Part shown: one piece after another, positions 27,446 through 36,854 of the stretch
Layout of the letters: each line of letters begins with the position of its first letter
How positions within the stretch are numbered: the stretch's first letter is position 1
Source: JAGTRP01 sp035255045
GTDB lineage: Bacteria > Pseudomonadota > Gammaproteobacteria > Burkholderiales > Rhodocyclaceae
Direction: 5' to 3'
Length of the DNA: 64,000 bases
Assembly: GCA_035255045.1 (NCBI GenBank)
Contig: DATFAA010000006.1
Location: 1-64,000, forward strand
Translations under genes and position numbers: made by a program
The notes under the pieces: model-generated
What the model saw: the letters and a program-made list of their open reading frames with translations, nothing else
Database searches by the model: none
Told to the model about the DNA's origin: nothing

Positions 27446-28468
27446 ATGGAATTCGTTGGTTTTCAGCTTCGCAACAATCTTTTCGTCGCCCCCATGGCAG
27501 GCGTCACCGACCGGCCTTTCCGCCAGCTGTGCAAGAAGCTGGGCGCCGGCCTGGCCGTGTCCGAGATGGTCACCGCCAATTCGCTGCTCTACGGCAGCGC
27601 CAAGACCCAGCGCCGCGCCTGCCACAAGGGCGAGGTCGAGCCCATTTCCGTCCAGATCGCCGGCGCCGACCCCAAGATGATGGCCGAGGCCGCCCGCCAC
27701 AACGTGGACAACGGCGCCCAGATCATCGACATCAACATGGGCTGCCCGGCCAAGAAGGTGTGCAACGTCATGGCCGGCTCCGCCCTCCTCAAGGACGAGC
27801 CCCTGGTGGGCCGCATCCTTGAGGCCGTGGTCCAGGCCGTCCCCGAGACTCCGGTGACCCTCAAGATCCGCACCGGCTGGGACAAGCAGAACAGGAACGC
27901 CCTCGCCATCCTGAAGATTGCCGAGGACGCCGGCATCCGCGCCCTGGCCATCCACGGCCGCACCCGCTGCCAGCAGTACACCGGCGAGGCCGAGTACGAG
28001 ACCATCGCCGCAGTGAAGGCGGCGGCCCGCATTCCCATCATCGCCAACGGCGACATCGGCAGCCCGGAAAAGGCCAAGCTGGTGCTGGACGCCACCGGCG
28101 CCGACGGGGTCATGATCGGCCGCGCCGCCCAGGGCCGGCCCTGGCTGTTCCGGGAAATCGAACATTTCCTCAAGACCGGCACCCACCTGGAAGCGGCCAA
28201 GGTCACCGAGATCCACGCCATCCTCATGGAGCACCTGGAGGATCTCTACGAGTTCTACGGCCTGGAGACGGGCTTCCGGGTGGCCCGCAAGCACATCGCC
28301 TGGTACACCAAGGGCCTGGTCGGCTCCGCCGCCTTCCGGCACCACATGAACCAGCTGCCCAGCATCGAACTGCAGCGTCAGGCCGTCAATGACTTCTTCT
28401 TCGGCCTGGCCCAACAAAACGAACATCTGCAATACAACGACAATTCAGGGGAGGAGTTGGCAGCATGA
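27446..28468 (+). CDS. dusB: tRNA-dihydrouridine synthase B
   Basis: DusB reduces uridine to dihydrouridine in the tRNA D-loop using FMN. The 340-residue protein has VAPMAGVTDRPFRQL near the start, the catalytic cysteine in DINMGCPAKKVC, and LAIHGRTRCQQYTGEA and ANGDIGSPEKA blocks. Its stop overlaps the fis start, the same dusB-fis coupling as in enterobacteria, so fis expression depends on this promoter. Confidence 0.96.
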   Translation: MEFVGFQLRNNLFVAPMAGVTDRPFRQLCKKLGAGLAVSEMVTANSLLYGSAKTQRRACHKGEVEPISVQIAGADPKMMAEAARHNVDNGAQIIDINMGCPAKKVCNVMAGSALLKDEPLVGRILEAVVQAVPETPVTLKIRTGWDKQNRNALAILKIAEDAGIRALAIHGRTRCQQYTGEAEYETIAAVKAAARIPIIANGDIGSPEKAKLVLDATGADGVMIGRAAQGRPWLFREIEHFLKTGTHLEAAKVTEIHAILMEHLEDLYEFYGLETGFRVARKHIAWYTKGLVGSAAFRHHMNQLPSIELQRQAVNDFFFGLAQQNEHLQYNDNSGEELAA

Positions 28469-28701
28469 GCCAACAACATGATCTTGCAAGTTGCGTCCTG
28501 GGGGCGCTCGAGAAGTATTTCCGCGACCTCGATGGGGAAAAACCGGTCGCCATCTATGACATGGTGATCAAGAGCATCGAAAAGCCGATGCTGGAACTGG
28601 TGCTGGACAAGGCCGGCGGCAACCAGACCCTGGCCGCCGACATGCTCGGCATCAACCGCAACACCCTGCGCAAGAAACTGACCGAATACCAACTTCTGTG
28701 A
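28465..28701 (+). CDS. fis: DNA-binding protein Fis
   Basis: Fis is a nucleoid-associated protein that bends DNA and activates rRNA promoters in growing cells. The 78-residue protein is shorter than the 98-residue E. coli form at the N terminus, as in other betaproteobacteria. The C-terminal helix-turn-helix GGNQTLAADMLGINRNTLRKKL is intact. It lies between dusB (overlapping) and purH. Confidence 0.94.
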   Translation: MSQQHDLASCVLGALEKYFRDLDGEKPVAIYDMVIKSIEKPMLELVLDKAGGNQTLAADMLGINRNTLRKKLTEYQLL

Positions 28702-28706
28702 CCGCC

Positions 28707-30272
28707 ATGAAAATCCAACAAGCGCTGATTTCCGTCTCCGACAAGCGGGGCATCCTCGAATTCGCCCAGGGCCTCGCCGCCCAGGGCGTCAAGCTCATTT
28801 CCACCGGCGGCACCGCCAAGATGCTGCGGGACGCCGGCCTCGGCGTCACCGAGATCGCCGACTACACGGGCTTCCCCGAGATGCTGGACGGCCGGGTCAA
28901 GACCCTGCATCCCAAGGTCCATGGCGGCATTCTGGCCCGCCGCGACCTGCCCCAGCACATGGCCACCATCGCCCGCAACGGCATCGCCACCATCGACCTG
29001 GTGTGCGTCAATCTCTACCCCTTCCGGGAAACCGTCGCCAAGCCCGACGTCACCCTCGAGGACGCCATCGAGAACATCGACATCGGCGGCCCCGCCATGG
29101 TGCGCTCCGCCGCCAAAAACTACGCCGGCGTCGCCATCGTCACCGACCCCGCCGACTACCAGTCCATCCTGGACGAGATGAAGGCCAACGGCGGCGCCCT
29201 CCAGCTCGACACCCGCTTCGGCCTGGCCAAGAAGGCGTTCGTGCACACCGCCCGCTACGATTCCGCCATCGCCAACTGGCTGACCAGCCTGGACGAGCAG
29301 GACAAGCCCCAGCAGTTCCCGGCCGCCTTCCAGACCGCCTTCGACCGGGTCGAGACCCTGCGCTACGGCGAGAACCCCCACCAGCAGGCCGCCTTCTACC
29401 GTGACCCGGTGGCCACCCCGGGCGCCATCGCCAACTACGTCCAGCTCCAGGGCAAGGAACTGTCCTACAACAACATCGCCGACTCCGACGCCGCCTGGGA
29501 ATGCGTCAAGACCTTCGAGGTCCCGGCCTGCGTCATCGTCAAGCACGCCAATCCCTGCGGCGTCGCCATCGACGGCAAGCTCCTGGGCGCCTACGAGAAG
29601 GCCTTCAAGACCGACTCCACCTCCGCCTTCGGCGGCATCATCGCCTTCAACGGCACCGTGGACGTGGATGTGGTCAATGCCATGAACGACCGCAAGCACT
29701 TCGTCGAGGTGCTGATCGCCCCGGCCTTCACCGCCGAAGCCAAGGCCCTGCTGGCCGCCAAGCAGAACCTGCGGGTCCTGGAAGTGCCCCTGGAGCGCGC
29801 CTACCACGGCTTCGAGATGAAGCGGGTCGGCGGCGGCCTCCTGCTCCAGACCCCGGACATGTTCAACGTCCAGGCCTCGGACCTCAAGGTGGTGACCAAG
29901 AAGGCCCCCACCGACGCCCAGCTGGAAGACATGCTCTTCGCCTATCGGGTCGCCAAGTTCGTCAAGTCCAATGCCATCGTCTTCTGTGGCGGCGGCATGA
30001 CCCTGGGGGTCGGCGCCGGCCAGATGAGCCGCGTGGACTCGGCCCGCATCGCCGCCATCAAGGCCCAGAACGCCGGCCTTTCCCTGGCCGGCTCCTGCGT
30101 CGCCTCGGACGCCTTCTTCCCCTTCCGGGACGGCGTCGACGTGCTGGCCGAGGCCGGCGCCACGGCGGTGATCCAGCCCGGCGGCTCGATGCGCGATGAG
30201 GAAGTCATCGCCGCCGCGAACGAACATGGCCTTGCCATGGTCTTTACAGGAGCCCGTCACTTCCGGCATTGA
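28707..30272 (+). CDS. purH: Bifunctional AICAR transformylase/IMP cyclohydrolase
   Basis: PurH catalyses the last two steps of IMP synthesis. The 521-residue protein has an N-terminal cyclohydrolase domain (ALISVSDKRGILEFA, STGGTAKMLRDAG) and a C-terminal transformylase domain with RYGENPHQQAAFY, the catalytic Lys-His in VIVKHANPCGVA, and DAFFPFRDGVD. A GTG nine bases upstream overlaps the fis stop, but the ATG at 28707 matches the family start. It is followed by purD after 84 bases. Confidence 0.96.
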   Translation: MKIQQALISVSDKRGILEFAQGLAAQGVKLISTGGTAKMLRDAGLGVTEIADYTGFPEMLDGRVKTLHPKVHGGILARRDLPQHMATIARNGIATIDLVCVNLYPFRETVAKPDVTLEDAIENIDIGGPAMVRSAAKNYAGVAIVTDPADYQSILDEMKANGGALQLDTRFGLAKKAFVHTARYDSAIANWLTSLDEQDKPQQFPAAFQTAFDRVETLRYGENPHQQAAFYRDPVATPGAIANYVQLQGKELSYNNIADSDAAWECVKTFEVPACVIVKHANPCGVAIDGKLLGAYEKAFKTDSTSAFGGIIAFNGTVDVDVVNAMNDRKHFVEVLIAPAFTAEAKALLAAKQNLRVLEVPLERAYHGFEMKRVGGGLLLQTPDMFNVQASDLKVVTKKAPTDAQLEDMLFAYRVAKFVKSNAIVFCGGGMTLGVGAGQMSRVDSARIAAIKAQNAGLSLAGSCVASDAFFPFRDGVDVLAEAGATAVIQPGGSMRDEEVIAAANEHGLAMVFTGARHFRH

Positions 30273-30356
30273 GGATTCAAATAACATGGGAGAGCGGTGG
30301 ACCGGAGCAAGCCGGCGCCGCTTCCCGACTTCGACCCGACTAGGAAAACAACGATC

Positions 30357-31631
30357 ATGAAACTTCTCGTCATCGGTTCCGGCGGCCGCGAGCATGCCCT
30401 GGCGTGGCGGCTGGCCCGGACCCCCGGCCTGCAAAAAGTCTATGTCGCCCCGGGCAACGCGGGCACCGCCCTGGAGCACGAACTGGAGAACGTGAACATC
30501 ACGGATCCGGAGGCCCTGGCCGATTTCGCCGAGAGCGAGAAGATCCATCTCACCGTCGTCGGCCCCGAGGCGCCCCTGGCGGCCGGCGTGGTCAATATCT
30601 TCCGGGCCCGCGGCCTGAAGGTCTTCGGCCCCACCAAGGAAGCCGCCCAGCTCGAGTCCTCCAAGGACTTCGCCAAGCGCTTCATGGCCCGCCACAACAT
30701 CCCCACTGCCGGCTTCGAGACCTTCACCGAGCAAGCCGCCGCCCACGCCTACGTGGACCGGCAGGGCGCCCCCATCGTCATCAAGGCCGACGGCCTCGCC
30801 GCCGGCAAGGGCGTGGTGGTCGCCATGACCCTGGACGAGGCCCATGCCGCCATCGACGACATGCTGGCCGGCAACAAGCTGGGCGACGCCGGCGCCCGGG
30901 TGGTGATCGAGGACTTCCTGGACGGCGAGGAAGCCAGCTTCATCGTCATGGTGGACGGCAAGAACGTCCTGCCGCTCGCCTCCAGCCAGGACCACAAGCG
31001 CATCGGCGACGGCGACACCGGCCCCAACACCGGCGGCATGGGCGCCTACTCCCCGGCGCCGGTGGTGACCCCCGAGGTGCACGCCAAGGTCATGCGGGAA
31101 ATCATCCTGCCGACGGTGCGCGGCATGGCCTCCGACGGCCTGCCCTACACCGGCTTCCTCTACGCCGGCCTGATGATCGGCAAGGACGGCTCGGTCAAGA
31201 CGCTGGAATTCAACTGCCGCATGGGAGACCCCGAGACCCAGCCCATCATGATGCGGCTGAAGTCCGACCTCCTCGAACTTCTCGAGCATGCCGTCGCCGG
31301 CACCCTGGACCAGGTGGAAGCCAGCTGGGACCGTCGGGTCGCCCTGGGCGTCGTGCTGGCCGCCGCCAATTACCCCGACACACCCCGCAAGGGCGATGTC
31401 ATCACCGGCCTGCCGGCCGGCGCCGAGGATGCCCATGTCTTCCATGCCGGCACTGCCATGCAGGACGGCCAAGTGGTCACCAGCGGCGGCCGGGTGCTGT
31501 GCGTCACCGCCCTCGGGGAGAACGTCAAGCTGGCCCAGAAACGGGCCTACGAGGTGGCCGCCCAGATCCACTTCAGCGGCATGCAGATGCGCCGGGACAT
31601 CGGCTACCGGGCCATGAAGCGCGAGGCCTGA
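30357..31631 (+). CDS. purD: Phosphoribosylamine-glycine ligase
   Basis: PurD joins glycine to phosphoribosylamine in purine synthesis. The 424-residue ATP-grasp enzyme begins MKLLVIGSGGREHALAW and contains VIKADGLAAGKGVVVA and the metal-binding LEFNCRMGDPETQ. The ATG at 30357 is preferred over one at 30297, which adds residues outside the family. It is three bases from hemF, suggesting co-transcription of purine and haem genes. Confidence 0.96.
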   Translation: MKLLVIGSGGREHALAWRLARTPGLQKVYVAPGNAGTALEHELENVNITDPEALADFAESEKIHLTVVGPEAPLAAGVVNIFRARGLKVFGPTKEAAQLESSKDFAKRFMARHNIPTAGFETFTEQAAAHAYVDRQGAPIVIKADGLAAGKGVVVAMTLDEAHAAIDDMLAGNKLGDAGARVVIEDFLDGEEASFIVMVDGKNVLPLASSQDHKRIGDGDTGPNTGGMGAYSPAPVVTPEVHAKVMREIILPTVRGMASDGLPYTGFLYAGLMIGKDGSVKTLEFNCRMGDPETQPIMMRLKSDLLELLEHAVAGTLDQVEASWDRRVALGVVLAAANYPDTPRKGDVITGLPAGAEDAHVFHAGTAMQDGQVVTSGGRVLCVTALGENVKLAQKRAYEVAAQIHFSGMQMRRDIGYRAMKREA

Positions 31632-31634
31632 GCC

Positions 31635-32531
31635 ATGGACAGCGGGGCGGTACGTACCTATTTCAGGGACCTGCAGTCCCGCATCGTCGCCGAACTGGAG
31701 TCCTTCGACGGCCAGTCCTTCCGCACCGACTCCTGGATACGGCCGGAGGGTGGCGGCGGCGTCTCCCGCCTGATCGAAGGCGGCAAGGTCTTCGAGCGGG
31801 GCGGCGTCAATTTCTCCGACGTGATCGGCACCACCCTGCCCCCCTCCGCCACCGCCGTGCGGCCCCAGCTGGCGGGCCGCGCCTGGGAAGCCGTGGGTGT
31901 CTCGCTGGTGCTGCACCCGGAAAATCCCTACTGCCCCACCGCCCACATGAACGTGCGCTGCTTCGTCGCCACCAAGGAGGGCGAGGAGCCGGTCTGGTGG
32001 TTCGGCGGCGGCATGGACCTGACCCCTTACTACGCCGAGGAAGAGGACGTCCGCCACTTCCACCGCACCTGCAAGGAAGCCCTGGCGCCCTTCGGCGACG
32101 AGGTCCATGGGAAATACAAGAAGTGGTGCGACGAGTATTTCTTCCTCAAGCACCGCAACGAGCCCCGGGGCGTCGGCGGCGTCTTCTTCGATGATCTCAA
32201 CGAGGGCGGCTTCGAGCGCTGCTTCGCCCTCACCCGGGCGTTGGGCGATGCCTTCACCAAGACCTACCTGCCGATCCTGGCCAAGCGCCGGGACACCCCC
32301 TACGGGGAGCGGGAACGGGATTTCCAGGCCTACCGCCGGGGCCGCTACGTGGAATTCAACCTGGTCTGGGACCGGGGCACCCTGTTCGGGCTCCAGTCCG
32401 GCGGACGCACCGAGTCCATCCTGATGTCCCTGCCGCCCATCGTGAAGTGGCGCTACGACTGGAAGCCGGAGCCCGGCACGCCGGAAGCCCGGCTCTACGA
32501 GGAATTCCTCAAGCCCAGGGACTGGGCCTGA
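31635..32531 (+). CDS. hemF: Oxygen-dependent coproporphyrinogen III oxidase
   Basis: HemF decarboxylates coproporphyrinogen III to protoporphyrinogen IX using O2. The 298-residue protein has the SWIRPEGGGGVSRLIEGG start region, NPYCPTAHMNVR, WWFGGGMDLTPYY, and RRGRYVEFNLVWDRGTLFGLQSGGR, all family signatures. It begins three bases after purD. An aerobic enzyme implies the organism meets oxygen; an oxygen-independent HemN is not in the window. Confidence 0.96.
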   Translation: MDSGAVRTYFRDLQSRIVAELESFDGQSFRTDSWIRPEGGGGVSRLIEGGKVFERGGVNFSDVIGTTLPPSATAVRPQLAGRAWEAVGVSLVLHPENPYCPTAHMNVRCFVATKEGEEPVWWFGGGMDLTPYYAEEEDVRHFHRTCKEALAPFGDEVHGKYKKWCDEYFFLKHRNEPRGVGGVFFDDLNEGGFERCFALTRALGDAFTKTYLPILAKRRDTPYGERERDFQAYRRGRYVEFNLVWDRGTLFGLQSGGRTESILMSLPPIVKWRYDWKPEPGTPEARLYEEFLKPRDWA

Positions 32532-32541
32532 GGCCGACAGG

Positions 32542-32781
32542 CTACTTCAGGCGCCCGCGCACCACCTGGATGCGGGCCGTTTCCCGCACCGTCACCGCAC
32601 CCTTGGCACCGCTCAGGTTGCCGCAGTCGCAGGCGGCGGCGATGAAGGAGACCGAGCTGACGATGCCGTGGCACTCCAGACACTCGTAGTAGAGATCACC
32701 GCCGCGGGGGAGGTTGTCCGGATCGACCTTCTGCTCAAGAGGATAGAACTTGTAAATCTTGCGCATATCGACGTTGGACAT
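32542..32781 (-). CDS. Small protein with possible zinc-binding cysteines
   Basis: The 79-residue protein has four cysteines placed as C34-x2-C37 and C51-x-C53, a knuckle-like arrangement that could bind zinc or another metal. The first half is charged and the last 25 residues are basic. GGAGG at 32786-32790 lies just before the ATG at 32781. An upstream in-frame extension exists but runs through hemY. It ends ten bases from the convergent hemF stop and follows hemY by 17 bases, so it may be expressed with the haem operon. I do not recognise its function. Confidence 0.6.
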   Translation of the reverse strand: MSNVDMRKIYKFYPLEQKVDPDNLPRGGDLYYECLECHGIVSSVSFIAAACDCGNLSGAKGAVTVRETARIQVVRGRLK

Positions 32782-32798
32782 CACCCCTCCCTGAATAA

Positions 32799-33983
32799 TT
32801 AGATATTTTCGAACCGGGCGCTTTCCCGGTAAAGCCGGTTGGCGTCGTCGTCGCGGCCGAGTTGATCGAACAGGCGCGCCAGTTCGAGGTGGGCCTCCCG
32901 GCTCTCGCGCACCGCCAGGGACGCCTCCAGATAGCTCTGGGCCTTGCCCCAGAGGCGCTGCCTGACGCACAGGCGCCCGAGAGCGAGCAGCAGTTCGCCA
33001 TCCTCCGGGTGCCGCCGCAACCAGTTCTCGGCCCGGGCGATGCGCCCAGTGGCATCGCCACCCCCCAGCTTGCCGTAGAGGGCGACCAGCTCGTCGTTCC
33101 AGTCCTCGTCGTCGCGGCTGTCGAGGAAGGTCTCGATCAGGAGCTGGGCCTCCTGGTGGGCGTCCAGGGCCATCAGGCGCCGCGCCCCCTCCACCGCCAG
33201 GCGGCTGCTGCGCTCGGAGGCCGGAACCTCCCGCAGGTAGGACACCAGCTGGATCACATCGCTGCCATGGCTCTCCAGGTTGCGGAGATGGGCCTGCAGC
33301 TTGATTTCCCGCACCAGCTCGGGCGGCAGGGCGTCCCGCTTCTCGAGCTGGCGGGCGAGGCGCAGCACCTCGTTCCAGTCGCCGCAGCCCTGGCGGGCGC
33401 GCAGCTCCAACCGCAGGGCGGCCAGGTGGCGGCCGTGCTTTTCCTGGAGGCGCTTCAACACCGTGACCGCCTCGTCGAAGCGGCGGGACTCGTTGAGCAT
33501 CTCGGCTTCCAGCATGAGGGTCGCCGCCTCGGTGCGGGGATCGTCGATCTTGGCCCGTTCCAGCCAGCCCTGCTGCTTGCCGGACTCGCGCATGCGCTGG
33601 GCCGCCCGGGCCGCCACCAGGGCCGAGAGGCCGGGGGCGATACCGGCGCCGTGGGCCTCGGCGCCCTTCTTGAGGGCCTGGCCGAAGCGCCCCTCGAAGA
33701 GCAGGCGGACGGCGTCCTGGAAGACGGCGCTGGCGCGCTCCCGCTGCACCCGCTCCCGGTAGAGGCGCACCCGCTCCGGCAGGCCGAAGGTGATGGCGAG
33801 GCCCCGCAGGACGGCATAGAACAGGGTGAACAGCAGGACGGCGGCGATAACGAAGAGGTTTAGGGAGACTTCCAGCCGCCAGGGCGGGAACACCAGCAGC
33901 ACGTAGCCCTCGTTGAGGCGCGCGCCCAAGGCGACGGCCACGGCCAGGGCAAAGATGGCCAGGAGCCAGAAGAGCGCTCTCAC
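32799..33983 (-). CDS. hemY: HemY family TPR protein
   Basis: HemY is a membrane-anchored tetratricopeptide protein linked to late haem synthesis; it is unrelated to Bacillus protoporphyrinogen oxidase. The 394-residue protein has two N-terminal membrane segments (ALFWLLAIFALAVAVALG and LNLFVIAAVLLFTLFYAVL) and then helical repeats to the end. Its start overlaps the hemX stop as ATGA. It is the fourth gene of hemC-hemD-hemX-hemY. Confidence 0.92.
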   Translation of the reverse strand: MRALFWLLAIFALAVAVALGARLNEGYVLLVFPPWRLEVSLNLFVIAAVLLFTLFYAVLRGLAITFGLPERVRLYRERVQRERASAVFQDAVRLLFEGRFGQALKKGAEAHGAGIAPGLSALVAARAAQRMRESGKQQGWLERAKIDDPRTEAATLMLEAEMLNESRRFDEAVTVLKRLQEKHGRHLAALRLELRARQGCGDWNEVLRLARQLEKRDALPPELVREIKLQAHLRNLESHGSDVIQLVSYLREVPASERSSRLAVEGARRLMALDAHQEAQLLIETFLDSRDDEDWNDELVALYGKLGGGDATGRIARAENWLRRHPEDGELLLALGRLCVRQRLWGKAQSYLEASLAVRESREAHLELARLFDQLGRDDDANRLYRESARFENI

Positions 33984-35044
33984 TTCTTCTCCCTGGCGCT
34001 CTTCACGTTGCGCAGCGCCGCCAGGCTGTCGTTGAGATTGGGCAGCTCGATGTTGATCTCGGCGGCGGACAGCTGCCTCAGGCTGGTCAGGGTGGTCTGC
34101 ACCGCCTTATCCTGGCTGTCGTAGTAGCGGCCGAGCCAGTCCTGGGCGGTGCGCAGCTCGTTGCGGAAGGTCCAGGCATCCCGGGCGAAGAGGGCGAGGC
34201 GGGCGTTGAGGAGCCGCAGCTTGAGATTCTCCCGCAGGAAGAAGGCCTGTTCCGGCGGCAGCAACACCGGCTCGGAGCGATCGAAGCGCTGGATGCGCAC
34301 CAATCCCTTCACCTCCTGCCAGAAGTCCTCGCCGGCTCGGCGCCACCACGGCAGGTCAGGGGCTGGGGCGGGCTTGGCGGCGGCGCGTTTCTCCTCGGAA
34401 CGAGGACGCATGTCCATGGCCAGGGGCAGCTTGTCGGCAGCGAGGATGGCGGCCTCGAGCTTGAGGCTCATGCCGGGCACGTCCACCAGGGGCAGGGCCC
34501 GCAGGCGATCCAGGTCCCGGGCCAGGGTCTTGCGCAAGGGGATGAACTGGGGCCGCTCGACCCGGGCCAGCCGCGCATCGGCAGCCTGCAGGGCGAGCAC
34601 CGCCGCCTGGACGTTGCCCGCCAGCTGCAGTTGCTGGGCCGCCAGGGTCACCGCCTGCTCGACTTCCAGCAGGGTGACGTCGTCCCGGCTGCGGGCCAGG
34701 TCTTGGTAGAGACTCTGGAGGGCCTGGGTCTCCCCCTGGAACTCGGCCTGCCGGGCCTCCAGGGTACCGACCCTGGCCTGCAGGGCCGCCGCCTGGTCCT
34801 GGGCCTGCTTCAGGAGGTTGCGCAGCTCCTTGCCGGCGTTGTCGTTCTCGGCCAGATGGCGGGCCACCTCCTGCTGGGTCTCGCCGAGCCGGATGCGGGT
34901 CTCGACCCCCTGCCAGGCGGCCAGGCCGAGGGCGGCGAGGGCCAGGATGAACCAGGGATTGCGCCAGACGGGGGGTGCCGGGGTGCGGACTGGGGCTGCG
35001 ATGATCTCGGTCGGGGAGTCGGGGTCGGTCATGGCGTCGTTCAT
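33980..35044 (-). CDS. hemX: HemX-type uroporphyrinogen III methylase-like membrane protein
   Basis: HemX is a single-pass inner-membrane protein always found in this operon; methyltransferase activity has not been shown for this type. The 354-residue protein has one membrane helix (WFILALAALGLAAWQGV), then a long coiled coil up to about residue 120 and a helical C-terminal domain. A TTG at 35056 could extend it by four residues, but the ATG at 35044 overlaps the hemD stop as ATGA, so I prefer it. Confidence 0.9.
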   Translation of the reverse strand: MNDAMTDPDSPTEIIAAPVRTPAPPVWRNPWFILALAALGLAAWQGVETRIRLGETQQEVARHLAENDNAGKELRNLLKQAQDQAAALQARVGTLEARQAEFQGETQALQSLYQDLARSRDDVTLLEVEQAVTLAAQQLQLAGNVQAAVLALQAADARLARVERPQFIPLRKTLARDLDRLRALPLVDVPGMSLKLEAAILAADKLPLAMDMRPRSEEKRAAAKPAPAPDLPWWRRAGEDFWQEVKGLVRIQRFDRSEPVLLPPEQAFFLRENLKLRLLNARLALFARDAWTFRNELRTAQDWLGRYYDSQDKAVQTTLTSLRQLSAAEINIELPNLNDSLAALRNVKSAREKK

Positions 35045-35826
35045 TTTTTTGGCCAATTATAAGCGCACAGGCCGGCAATGATGCCCGCATCGGCCGGCGC
35101 CGTCAGCAGGACCCGCTCCAGGCCGAGGTCCCGGGCGTTGTCGGCGATGCGCTGGTGGGGCACGAACAGCGGCGTCGCCGCCAGGTAGCGGCGGCCCTCG
35201 CCGTCCAGCATATCCACCAGGTAGCGCAGCCCTTCGCTGCTCGACACCGTGATGGCGTCGAGGCGGCCGGCCCGCCAGGCGTCCAGCAGCGGCGCTGTGC
35301 CGCCGGAGGGGGCCGAGCGCCTGTAGCAGGTGATGCAATCCACCGTCGCTCCCCGGGCCCGCAGGGTGTCGGCCAGCAGTTCCCGGCCACCATCGCCCCG
35401 GAAGATGGCCACCCGGCGCCCGGCGACCCGCTCCGGTTGGAGTTCCGGCAGGGCGAGGAGGGCTTCGGAGTCAAAGCGTTCCGTCGGTGCGACGCAGCCC
35501 CCCACGCCATGGGCGGCCAGGGCCTTCACCGTCCCCTGGCCGACGGCGGCGGGCACCAGCCCGGTGGGCCAGGGGCACCTGGCGAGGATGGCGGGCAAGC
35601 TGTAGTCCACCGCATTGGGGCTGATGAACACCGCCAGGGCGTAGTCGGCCAGCTGGTCCAGGGCCTGGTTCAGGGGCGCGGGATCGTCGGCGGGGGAGAT
35701 TTCCAGCAGGGGAAAGAGCAGGGGCACCCCGCCGGCGGCCGCGATGGCCGCCGCCAGGGCCTCGCTCTGGGCCCGGGGCCGGGTGACGACAATGGTTTTT
35801 CCGGCGAGGGGGCCGGCCAGGGTCAT
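35041..35826 (-). CDS. hemD: Uroporphyrinogen-III synthase
   Basis: HemD closes hydroxymethylbilane into uroporphyrinogen III with inversion of ring D. The family is poorly conserved. This 261-residue protein has the typical start GKTIVVTRPRAQSEALAAAI, FISPNAVDYSL, RVAIFRGDGGRELLADTL, and TVSSSEGLRYLVDML. Its start overlaps the hemC stop and its stop overlaps the hemX start, both as ATGA. Confidence 0.93.
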   Translation of the reverse strand: MTLAGPLAGKTIVVTRPRAQSEALAAAIAAAGGVPLLFPLLEISPADDPAPLNQALDQLADYALAVFISPNAVDYSLPAILARCPWPTGLVPAAVGQGTVKALAAHGVGGCVAPTERFDSEALLALPELQPERVAGRRVAIFRGDGGRELLADTLRARGATVDCITCYRRSAPSGGTAPLLDAWRAGRLDAITVSSSEGLRYLVDMLDGEGRRYLAATPLFVPHQRIADNARDLGLERVLLTAPADAGIIAGLCAYNWPKK

Positions 35827-36758
35827 TTGCAGGCGGCGAGCTTGGCGAGGATGGGGCCGGCCCCCTGGGCCAGCAGCATGTCGGCCAGCTTGAGGCCGAG
35901 GGCCTCGTCGTCCGAAGCATTGCCACGCACCTCGGCGCTGACCATTTCCTTGCCGTCCGGGGTGGCGACGAAGCCCCGCAGCCAGAGCTGGCCGTTGTCC
36001 ATGATGGCGTAGCCGCCCAGGGGCACCTGGCAGCTGCCGCCCAGGGCCCGGGAGAGGGCTCGCTCGGCCCGCACGCAGTGGGCGCTTTCCTGGTCGTTCA
36101 AAGCCGCCACCACAGCCGCCATATCGGTCCGGCCGTCCACGATTTCGATGCCGAGGGCACCCTGGCCCGGCGCCGGCAGGGACTGCTCGGGGGTGAGGAC
36201 CGACTTGATGCGGTCCTTGAGGCCCAGGCGGATAAGCCCGGCGGCCGCCAGGATGATGGCGTCGTACTGGCCCTCGTCGAGCTTGCGCAGGCGGGTGTCC
36301 AGGTTGCCCCGCAGGCTGCGGATCTCCAGGTGGGGGTACTTGGCGCGCAGGATGGCTTCCCGGCGCAGGCTGGAGGTGCCGACCACGGCCCCGGCCGGCA
36401 GCTCGTCGAGGCCGGCGTACTTGTTGGAGATGAAGGCGTCCCGGGGATTCTCCCGGGCCGAGATGGCAGCCAGGACGAAGCCTTCCGGCATCACCATGGG
36501 CACGTCCTTCATGGAGTGCACGGCCAGGTCGGCCCGGCCTTCGTGCATCGCCACTTCCAGCTCCTTGATGAACAGCCCCTTGCCGCCGATCTGGGAGAGG
36601 GGCCGGTCGAGAATCTGGTCGCCCTGGGTGGTCATGCCTAGAATGGCGACTTCGGTCCCGGGGTTGAGTTCCGACAGGCGGTCTCTGACATGCTCCGCCT
36701 GCCACATGGCCAGACGGGATTCACGGGAAGCAATGACGATACGGGAGGGAGCGGACAT
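35823..36758 (-). CDS. hemC: Hydroxymethylbilane synthase
   Basis: HemC polymerises four porphobilinogens. The 311-residue protein has ASRESRLAMWQAEHV at the start, KDVPMVMPEGFVLAAI, GTSSLRREAILRAKYP and RGNLDTRLRKLDEG. The cofactor-attachment cysteine is C243 in GGSCQVPLGGYA. It is the first gene of hemC-hemD-hemX-hemY. Upstream on the other strand is a methyltransferase gene, and the AlgR-like regulator lies just beyond, as in Pseudomonas. Confidence 0.96.
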   Translation of the reverse strand: MSAPSRIVIASRESRLAMWQAEHVRDRLSELNPGTEVAILGMTTQGDQILDRPLSQIGGKGLFIKELEVAMHEGRADLAVHSMKDVPMVMPEGFVLAAISARENPRDAFISNKYAGLDELPAGAVVGTSSLRREAILRAKYPHLEIRSLRGNLDTRLRKLDEGQYDAIILAAAGLIRLGLKDRIKSVLTPEQSLPAPGQGALGIEIVDGRTDMAAVVAALNDQESAHCVRAERALSRALGGSCQVPLGGYAIMDNGQLWLRGFVATPDGKEMVSAEVRGNASDDEALGLKLADMLLAQGAGPILAKLAACK

Positions 36759-36854
36759 GGTACGGCCTTCGGTCAGGCTGGAGAAAAGCGCGATTCTAGC
36801 ATGGCGCCTGGCGGCGCCCCGGGCGGCGGCGGCCTTCGCCCCGAAGGGGAAAGC

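Noticed and set aside
28554..32153. A 1,199-codon open frame on the minus strand
   Set aside because: It runs antisense through purH, purD and hemF. Its translation is low-complexity (Gly, Val, Asp, His, Leu) with no domain, a common artefact of GC-rich coding DNA.
35041..36705. Fused hemD with a long N-terminal extension
   Set aside because: The added residues come from a shadow frame over hemC. The real start at 35826 overlaps the hemC stop as ATGA.
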